Below are positions 58,409 to 64,000 of a DNA stretch of 64,000 nt, piece after piece. Made by a program: the position numbers and the translations under genes. A model generated the notes under the pieces. That model was not told where the DNA came from. It searched no databases and saw nothing but the letters and a program-made list of their open reading frames with translations. Origin of the DNA: DASSUW01 sp963803335 (lineage in GTDB: Bacteria; Actinomycetota; Thermoleophilia; Solirubrobacterales; Solirubrobacteraceae); NCBI GenBank assembly GCA_963803335.1, contig CAWDME010000012.1:62001-126000 (forward strand). Reading direction: 5' to 3'. How positions within the stretch are numbered: position 1 is the first letter of the stretch; every line of letters begins with the position of its first letter.

Positions 58409-59905
58409 CTACGTCGCAGTCGGTGGTCCGAACCAGGTGGTGAGCGCGTCGGCGAGCCCCGCCTGGGTGCGGTCCCCCACCCAGGCCACATATCCGTCGG
58501 GCCGAATCAACACGGCGCTGGGAGCAGTGACCTCTCCGAGCACCGGGAGCTCCCAAGTACCAACGTATCGGGCGTCGATCGACTGCACGCGGTCTGCCCA
58601 TCGAGTGATGTCGAAGCCGGCGGGCTCACCGAGGTTGAGGAGCACCGGCCGGCCCTCGCGCAGCAGCGTGAAGACCCGCACCGGGCCGTTGGCGGTCTCC
58701 AGGTCGAGATCGGGCATACGGCGTCCGAGCAGCGGGTGACCCTCGCCCAGGTCGTAATGCACGTCGAGACCGGACATCATCGCGGCGAATCGCTTCCGCG
58801 GCTCGTCCATGCTCAGTAGCTCGGCCACGGTCTCGCGCAGCGCCTCGATGCGGTCGTCCGGGCGCATGAGCGCGACTTGCGCCATCGTGACGCGCAGCAC
58901 GCGGGCGGCGACCGGGTGGCGCTCGGCGTGGTAGGTATCGAGCAGGCTTTCCGGAGCGGTCCGGTTGACCACCTGGCCCAGCTTCCATCCCAGATTCACC
59001 GCATCCTGCACGCCGATGTTCAGGCCCTGTCCACCGACCGGGGAATGCACGTGCGCCGCGTCGCCGGCCAGCAGGACCCGTCCCTTGCGGTAGGCCGCGG
59101 CCTGCCGAGTCATGTCGGTGAATCTGGTGATCCAGGTGGGACTGTGAATCCCATAGTCGGTTCCGTAGACGGCGATGAGCCGCTCGCTGAGATCGCGCAG
59201 GGTGGGCTCGCGCGTGCCGACCTCGGGCTCGGTCAGCATGACCCCGACCGTTCCCCCCTTCTTGTAGACCACCTCGCCGTCCTTGACCTCGTACTCGGCC
59301 TTGCCCAGGGCATGCACGCCCGAGGGAGTGCGGCGGACGCCGAGTTCCGGCTCCTCCGCCATCTCGACCTCCGCGAGCAGGGCGCTCGTCGTCGGATCCC
59401 ACCCGGGGAAGTCGATGCCGGCCGCTTTTCGGACCAGACTGCGTCCTCCGTCGCACCCGACGAGATACTGCGCCCTCAAGCGCTGGCCGTCGGACAGTGC
59501 GACGTCCACGCCGGTGTCGTCCTGAGCGAAGCCGGTCATCTCGGTGCCGTAGTGGACCGGGACCTTCAGCTCGCGGACCCAGCCGGCGAGGATGCGCTCG
59601 ATGTGCTTCTGCCACAGCCCGAGCCCATACGGACGTCGGGTGGGAAAGTCGCTGATGTCCAAACGGGTCGCCGCGAACCCCGCGACCTGGGCCACCTGCC
59701 CCTCCGCGAGGAACCGATCGGCGATGCCACGCTGGTCGAGGACCTCGATCGTGCGTGATTGCAGACCGCCTGCTCGCGAGCCCGGAAGGTCCTGGCTGAC
59801 GCGCCGCTCGACAATCGCGACGTCGACCCCCGCCAACGCCAACTCGCCCGCCAACATCAGCCCACTCGGACCTCCGCCGACGATCACCACCGCATGCTCC
59901 GTCAT
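58409..59905 (-). CDS. FAD-dependent monooxygenase (antibiotic/polyketide hydroxylase-like)
   Basis: This 498-residue class A flavoprotein has FAD motif VGGGPSGLMLAGELALAG near 9-26, DG motif LVGCDGGRSLVRKAAG and GD motif LLAGDAAHVHSPVGGQG. The carboxyl domain is thioredoxin-like and ends SAVLIRPDGYVAWVGD. It resembles PgaE/rifampicin-type aromatic hydroxylases. I chose the ATG at 59905, right before the FAD strand; the 55 upstream codons lie in the region divergent from the ASCH gene. A resistance or detoxification role is possible but unproven. Confidence 0.92.
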   Translation of the reverse strand: MTEHAVVIVGGGPSGLMLAGELALAGVDVAIVERRVSQDLPGSRAGGLQSRTIEVLDQRGIADRFLAEGQVAQVAGFAATRLDISDFPTRRPYGLGLWQKHIERILAGWVRELKVPVHYGTEMTGFAQDDTGVDVALSDGQRLRAQYLVGCDGGRSLVRKAAGIDFPGWDPTTSALLAEVEMAEEPELGVRRTPSGVHALGKAEYEVKDGEVVYKKGGTVGVMLTEPEVGTREPTLRDLSERLIAVYGTDYGIHSPTWITRFTDMTRQAAAYRKGRVLLAGDAAHVHSPVGGQGLNIGVQDAVNLGWKLGQVVNRTAPESLLDTYHAERHPVAARVLRVTMAQVALMRPDDRIEALRETVAELLSMDEPRKRFAAMMSGLDVHYDLGEGHPLLGRRMPDLDLETANGPVRVFTLLREGRPVLLNLGEPAGFDITRWADRVQSIDARYVGTWELPVLGEVTAPSAVLIRPDGYVAWVGDRTQAGLADALTTWFGPPTAT

Positions 59906-59993
59906 CGCCACGCTCCCGCCGTACGCGTCGACAACAACATACGCATTCGCTACTCCGATCCGTAAGACCTCGCAAGTAGGATCGGCCCGTGCC

Positions 59994-60317
59994 GTGCTTG
60001 CGAACTTCGGCAGGTTGATGGTGGAGTTCAGCCGCGAGTTGCGCGACGACGTCCTGGCCGGCGACATCACGGTGTCAGTCCGGCTGTGGAAGCGACCGCA
60101 GGTGAAGGAGGGCGGCCGCTACCGGGTCGGCCCCGGTCTGATCGAGATCGACGCCATCGAGCTTGTCCCGTTCGCGGCGATCACCGAGGAGGACGTCCGG
60201 CAATCCGGTGAGCCCGACCGCGACACCCTTCGCGACCGTGCCGCGCACGCTGGGCCGATCGACGAGGACACCCTCGTCTACCGGATCGAGCTCCACGCGG
60301 TAAGCCCCGAAGACTGA
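59994..60317 (+). CDS. ASCH/PUA-like domain protein
   Basis: This protein of about 107 residues has VRLWKRPQVKEGGRYRVGPG, IEIDAIELVPFAAITEEDVR and a carboxyl RIELHAV strand. That is the order of an ASCH (PUA-like) RNA-binding fold. I take the GTG at 59994 as the start; an ATG at 60018 would shorten it by eight residues. It is divergent from the monooxygenase gene. ASCH proteins bind RNA or modified nucleosides; its target is unknown. Confidence 0.75.
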   Translation: MLANFGRLMVEFSRELRDDVLAGDITVSVRLWKRPQVKEGGRYRVGPGLIEIDAIELVPFAAITEEDVRQSGEPDRDTLRDRAAHAGPIDEDTLVYRIELHAVSPED

Positions 60318-60336
60318 GCTGTGGTGAGGCGTTTGA

Positions 60337-60525
60337 CGCTCGTCTGTCGACAGCGCCACGAAGGCGGCAAACGCCGGACCAACGACGTTCTCGGTCACCC
60401 TGACCAGAGCTGCGCGCAAGGCGCTCGCACGCCTCGGAAGGCTGACGCTGACGGTCAGGATTGTCGTTACGCCGCCAAGCGGGACGCCGTTCAGAGCGAC
60501 GAAAACGGTCAAGCTGAAACGCTAG
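60337..60525 (+). pseudogene. C-terminal remnant of a secreted Ig-like repeat protein
   Basis: In the third forward frame a 62-codon stretch without a start reads TTFSVTLTRAARKALARLGR, then LTLTVRIVVTPPSG and KTVKLKR before a TAG. This is the ending typical of Solirubrobacterales exported Ig-like or propeller proteins. The rest of the gene is absent, so it is a tail left by a deletion. Confidence 0.45.
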
Positions 60526-60558
60526 CCGGCACCGACGCCCGAAAGCGGCACATCAGTG

Positions 60559-60790
60559 TCACGCTGGGTCCTGCGGGCGCCCGGCGGGCCGGTAGACCTG
60601 GATCGTGACGCCCTTCGAGTCGGTCCGCGAGTCGACCAGCTCAAGCGCGATGTCCGGGCCGGCGTCGGGGAACAGCCGCGCGCCCTGGCAAAGGACCACG
60701 GGGACGATGATGAGCTGGATCTCGTCGACGAGGTCGTGGTCGAGCAGCCATCGGATGAGGGTGCCGCCCGGGATCGGTACTCCGATTCGC
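60559..60790 (-). pseudogene. RibD C-terminal/dihydrofolate reductase-like remnant
   Basis: The minus-strand frame holds GGTLIRWLLDHDLVDEIQLI, then IIVPVVLCQGARLFPDAG and VDSRTDSKGVTIQVYRP. This is the last third of the RibD-C/DHFR-like reductase family. The first two thirds are gone; the upstream 60 codons in this frame are unlike the family. It is a truncated remnant. The 195 bases above it to 60985 hold no other gene I can support. Confidence 0.6.
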
Positions 60791-60985
60791 GACTGTCTCG
60801 GTAGGCCGCACCAAGGCAGGCCGATGCTGACGGCGCCACTGCCAGCGCGCACGAGGTGAAGCGGCGGAGCGCGCGGGTGCGTGTGGGAGACGGGCCGCGG
60901 CATGGCCTCCGGGGGCGCTCTCGGGCGCGAGCCCGCGAGCGACTGGCCCCCGGAGGGCATGACGCGGCCCGGCAACAGCAGCCGC

Positions 60986-61636
60986 TCAGGCCACGCCCGC
61001 GTCGTGCGCCAACAAAGCGATCTGGACGCGGTTGTCGAGATCGAGCTTCTGCAGCAGCCGCGAGACGTGGGCCTTGACCGTCGCGACGCTCATGAACAGC
61101 TCGGCCGCGATGTCAGCGTTGGACTTGCCCTGGCCGATCGCCACAGCGACCTCGCGCTCGCGGTCGGTCAGGCGGTCCAGCAGCTCGCACGCCCGTGCGC
61201 GCCGCCCGGCGTGCCCGTCGTCGGCCACATGCGAGATGAGCCGCCGCGTCACGCCGGGCGAGAGCATCGCCTCCCCCGCCGCGACCAGCCGGATCGCGCG
61301 CAGGATCTCCGGCGGCGGCGTGTCCTTCAGCAGGAACCCGGCGGCGCCGGCGCGCAGGGCCCGCAGCACGTGATCGTCGGCGTCGAAGGTCGTCAGCACG
61401 ATCACGTGCGGCCCCTCCCCCTGCGCCCGCAACGCCTCCGTCGCCGCCAGCCCGTCGACCCCCGGCATCCGGATGTCCATCAGCACGACGTCGGGCGAGT
61501 ACGCATCGACGGCGGTCGGGACCTGCGCTCCGTCGGACGCCTCGGCCACCACCCGCACGTCGTCGCTCCCGGCGAGGATCATCGACAGCCCCGCGCGCAC
61601 CAGCGCGTCGTCGTCGACGATCAGGACGCGGATCAC
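60986..61636 (-). CDS. NarL/LuxR-type response regulator
   Basis: This 216-residue protein has phosphoacceptor Asp54 (VVLMDIRMPGVDG), Lys in FLLKDTPP and a LuxR-type DNA-binding domain near 150-210 (LTDREREVAVAIGQG, SVATVKAHVSRLLQKLDLDN). I chose the GTG at 61636 because it overlaps the kinase stop as GTGA; upstream alternatives in the same frame lie inside the kinase gene. It is the partner of the kinase at 61633-62841 and probably controls the divergent ABC exporter. Confidence 0.92.
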   Translation of the reverse strand: MIRVLIVDDDALVRAGLSMILAGSDDVRVVAEASDGAQVPTAVDAYSPDVVLMDIRMPGVDGLAATEALRAQGEGPHVIVLTTFDADDHVLRALRAGAAGFLLKDTPPPEILRAIRLVAAGEAMLSPGVTRRLISHVADDGHAGRRARACELLDRLTDREREVAVAIGQGKSNADIAAELFMSVATVKAHVSRLLQKLDLDNRVQIALLAHDAGVA

Positions 61637-62841
61637 GTCGGCCACGGCAACCACGCCCACAGCCGGTAGTCGCCCGCCTCGGTGCGGCCGTGCTCGAGCC
61701 GCCCGCCGGCCAGCGTGGCGCGTTCGGCGAGGCCGATGATCCCCGTGCCCGCGCCCGGGATCTCGGCGGACGTCGCCAGCGCGCCGACGGGCAGCCGGTT
61801 GCGGATCTCGATCGCGAGGCCGCTGCCCGGCGCGCCGTAGAGCGTCACGTCGACGGCCGCGCCGCGTGCGTGCTTGCGCGCGTTCGTCAACCCCTCCTGG
61901 ACAATGCGGTAGGCGTTGCGGCCGACGCTGTCTGGCAGCGTGGCGGCGACCTCGGACTCGAAGTTGACCCGCATGCCCGCCGCGCGCGACTCGTCGATCA
62001 GCCCCGGCAGGTGGGCGAGCGTGGGCTGCGGGCGCTCGGGCGCCTCGCCGTCGGGTGAGTCGCGCAGCACGCCGATCACCGCCCGCAGGTCCTCCAGCGC
62101 CTCATGGGCGGAGGCCCGGATCACGCCGGCCGCGCGTGCGACCTCCTCCGGCGTCGCGTCGGGCCGGAACTCCAGCGCGCCCGCGTGCAGCGACAGCAGC
62201 GAGATCCGGTGCGCGAGCACGTCGTGCATCTCGCGCGCGATCCGCGCCCGCTCGGCCTGCCGGGCCTGCTCCACGCGCAGCTGCTGCTCCGTCTCAGCCC
62301 GCTCGGCGCGATCACGCAGCGAGACCACGAGCTGGCGCCGGGCGCGGACGAACATGCCCCAGACCAGGACGCCGGTGATGATCACGATCGGCAGCAACAG
62401 CTCAACGACGTACGGCGAGTCGTTGCTCGGGAAGATCGCCAGGTAGATCGGCTGTCCGGCGATCGCGATCGCCGCGGGGATCACCGCCTGCCGAAACGGC
62501 CGGTGCACGGCGCACGTGAACAGCGCCACCACGGCGGCGCCGCCCGCGGCGGTCGTGAACGCGCCGACGATCGCGAGCGCGACCGCGATCCCGAACGGCC
62601 ACCGCCGCCGCACCCACATCGCCGCGAGCCCCGCGGCCCCGCAGAGCAGGTCGAGCGCCACGAACCATTCGGGGAAGCTCGCGTACTGGTGCGTCGAGCC
62701 GTACACGATCAGCCCGATCAGCAGCGCGCTGAGGAACGCCAGCCAGTCGACGATCCAGTCGCGCGTCGAGCGCTTCCCGCGGCCATGCTCGGGCACGAGC
62801 ACGGAGGGCAGCAGGCGTGGCTGTTCGAGCTCGGCGTCCAT
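61633..62841 (-). CDS. NarX/DesK-type histidine kinase with membrane domain
   Basis: This 402-residue sensor kinase has about five membrane helices in the first 180 residues (for example FLSALLIGLIVYGS, VIIITGVLVWGMFVRAR). A short linker coiled coil follows, then phosphoacceptor His206 in AREMHDVLAHRISLL, N box EGLTNARKHAR and G2 GIIGLAERATLAGG. The G1 box is degenerate (IRNRLPVG), as in many kinases of this group. The start ATG is at 62841. It overlaps the response regulator (GTGA) and is divergent from the ABC transporter genes, a common layout for drug- or peptide-sensing systems. Confidence 0.92.
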   Translation of the reverse strand: MDAELEQPRLLPSVLVPEHGRGKRSTRDWIVDWLAFLSALLIGLIVYGSTHQYASFPEWFVALDLLCGAAGLAAMWVRRRWPFGIAVALAIVGAFTTAAGGAAVVALFTCAVHRPFRQAVIPAAIAIAGQPIYLAIFPSNDSPYVVELLLPIVIITGVLVWGMFVRARRQLVVSLRDRAERAETEQQLRVEQARQAERARIAREMHDVLAHRISLLSLHAGALEFRPDATPEEVARAAGVIRASAHEALEDLRAVIGVLRDSPDGEAPERPQPTLAHLPGLIDESRAAGMRVNFESEVAATLPDSVGRNAYRIVQEGLTNARKHARGAAVDVTLYGAPGSGLAIEIRNRLPVGALATSAEIPGAGTGIIGLAERATLAGGRLEHGRTEAGDYRLWAWLPWPT

Positions 62842-62971
62842 CGTCCGCAAGCGTAGGCCCGCGAACGCGCGCGCGACAGCGACGAAAGTCGGCACCGGCA
62901 TCGACCTTGGTCGGTACGCCTTCGCCCATCGGCCGATAGACGGAGCCCACGATCGCGCCGATCCTCGACGC

Positions 62972-63862
62972 ATGATCGCCGTCGACCACCTCACCAAGCG
63001 CTACGGCTCCCAGCTCGCCGTCGACGACATCTCGTTCGTCTGCGAGCCGGGCACCGTCACCGGCTTCCTCGGGCCCAACGGCGCCGGGAAGTCCACAACG
63101 CTGCGGATGATCTGCGGCCTCACGCCGCCATCCGCCGGCTCCGCGACGGTGCTGAACACGCCGTACCGCAGGCTCGACAACCCGGGCCGCCGCGTCGGCG
63201 TGCTGCTCGACGCCTCCGCCCAGCACGCCGGCCGCACCGGCCGCGAGGTGCTCGCGGTCTCCGCCCAGGTGCTCGGCGTCCCGCCGAGCAAGGTCGGCGA
63301 GCTGCTCGACCTCGTCGGCCTCGACAAGCAGGCGGCGCGCAAGCGCGTCGGCGCCTACTCGCTCGGCATGCGCCAGCGCCTCGGCATCGCGCACGCGCTG
63401 CTCGGAGATCCGGGCGTGCTCGTGCTCGACGAGCCCGCCAACGGGCTCGACCCCGAGGGCATCTACTGGATGCGCGGGCTGCTGCGCGACTTCGCCGACC
63501 GCGCCGGGACCGTGCTGCTCTCCTCGCACCTGCTTGCCGAGGTCGAGGCGATCGCCGACCAGCTGATCGTGATCGACAAGGGTCGGATCGTCGCCGAGGG
63601 CGCCAAGCACGACCTGCTCGCCGCCGCCGGCGTGATCGTCCGCAGCCTCGAGCCGGCCCGGTTGCACGAGGAGCTCGCCGCGGTCGGGCTGACCGCCACC
63701 CCAGGCGGCGACGGCGCTCTACTCGTAGACGCCGGCGCCGAGTCCGTGGGCCGCGTCGCGGCCGCCGCCGGCATCGTCCTGCTCGAGCTGCGCCCGGCCG
63801 ACACCGGCGGGCTCGAGCGCCTGTTCCTGTCCCTCACGCGCGAGGAGGCGCTCGCCGCATGA
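62972..63862 (+). CDS. BcrA-type ABC transporter ATPase
   Basis: This 296-residue ATPase has Walker A GPNGAGKST, signature YSLGMRQRL, Walker B VLVLDEPANGLDP and switch His in SSHLLAEV. A carboxyl extension of about 85 residues follows, as in BcrA/NatA-type exporters. It is followed with an ATGA overlap by its permease gene and lies opposite a two-component system. A role in antibiotic or peptide export is likely from context. Confidence 0.93.
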   Translation: MIAVDHLTKRYGSQLAVDDISFVCEPGTVTGFLGPNGAGKSTTLRMICGLTPPSAGSATVLNTPYRRLDNPGRRVGVLLDASAQHAGRTGREVLAVSAQVLGVPPSKVGELLDLVGLDKQAARKRVGAYSLGMRQRLGIAHALLGDPGVLVLDEPANGLDPEGIYWMRGLLRDFADRAGTVLLSSHLLAEVEAIADQLIVIDKGRIVAEGAKHDLLAAAGVIVRSLEPARLHEELAAVGLTATPGGDGALLVDAGAESVGRVAAAAGIVLLELRPADTGGLERLFLSLTREEALAA

Positions 63863-64000
63863 CCGCTCTCACCCAGACCTTCCCGCGTGCCGGGATCCCG
63901 CGCCTATCGCGGGTCGAGCTGCGCAAGATGGCCGACACGCGCGCCGGCCTCTGGCTGCTCGTGGTCGTCGCGCTGCTGGCCGCCACGATCGTGACGATCA
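63859..64000 (+). CDS. ABC transporter permease, partial (runs off the window)
   Basis: The ATG at 63859 overlaps the ATPase stop. The 47 residues seen (PRLSRVELRKMADTRAGLWL, then a hydrophobic helix VVVALLAATIVTI) are the usual start of a BcrB/ABC-2-type permease. The rest is outside the window. It should form the exporter with the ATPase. Confidence 0.8.
   Translation, partial: MTALTQTFPRAGIPRLSRVELRKMADTRAGLWLLVVVALLAATIVTI

Noticed and set aside
1..64000. CRISPR arrays, rRNA, tRNA, phage genes
   Set aside because: No regularly spaced repeats, conserved RNA structures or phage structural genes were seen on either strand.

Overview
The window is very GC-rich DNA with dense, short-spaced genes and many GTG/TTG starts. 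It carries repeated NarL/LuxR regulators, DUF1918, universal stress protein, DUF4242, virginiamycin-B-lyase-like propellers, MMPL pumps and secreted Ig-like/beta-helix proteins. This mix points to a soil-type high-GC actinobacterium, most likely Thermoleophilia (Solirubrobacterales, e.g. Solirubrobacter/Conexibacter). That assignment is inferred from gene style, not from a marker gene. No rRNA, tRNA, CRISPR array, prophage or replication origin was seen.

Layout. 1-8.6 kb is a decayed region: an IS1182-type transposase broken by stops and frameshifts, a frameshifted DUF1918 gene, a GlcG/HbpS tail, a chimeric TPR/secreted-protein remnant, a methyltransferase remnant and a two-component pair in which both genes lost their middles. 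Intact genes lie between them: a universal stress protein, a DksA-type zinc finger protein, a membrane diguanylate cyclase, a collagen-like protein and a DUF4242 protein. 8.6-12.7 kb holds a SipW/TasA-like secretion operon on the minus strand. Its leader contains a well-formed class I cyclic-di-GMP (GEMM-I) riboswitch, and a LuxR-type response regulator is divergent from it. 12.7-22 kb has an M1 peptidase, a large LAL-type regulator, a GAF histidine kinase coupled to a frameshifted MEDS protein, and a remnant joining sorbosone-dehydrogenase and LamG pieces.

21.9-25.3 kb is a tight three-gene operon: a receiver fused to a thioredoxin-reductase-like flavoprotein that lacks the CxxC, a cNMP-binding histidine kinase, and a UBP-type zinc finger protein. 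It is the best candidate here for a little-described signalling system. 25.3-36.9 kb holds adenylate kinase, a large MMPL protein with a YhgE-like middle, an acyl-CoA ligase translationally coupled to a Pat-like acetyltransferase, a CHASE2/HD-GYP phosphodiesterase, a beta-helix protein and an aldo/keto reductase. 37-50 kb holds a propeller protein, a deaminase, a response regulator, a MacB-like ABC system, a CDF transporter, a second MMPL pump, a homocysteine methyltransferase and assorted enzymes. 50-64 kb holds two FAD monooxygenases, a beta-helix protein, a subtilase, a P-II/Amt pair with unusual key residues, more remnants, and a two-component system divergent from an ABC exporter that runs off the window end.

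Two themes recur. First, cyclic-di-GMP: a synthase, a hydrolase and a riboswitch all lie within 29 kb, with the riboswitch placed to control a surface-fibre-like operon. Second, gene decay in which the two ends of a gene survive and the middle is lost; some of these could be assembly errors and should be checked against reads.
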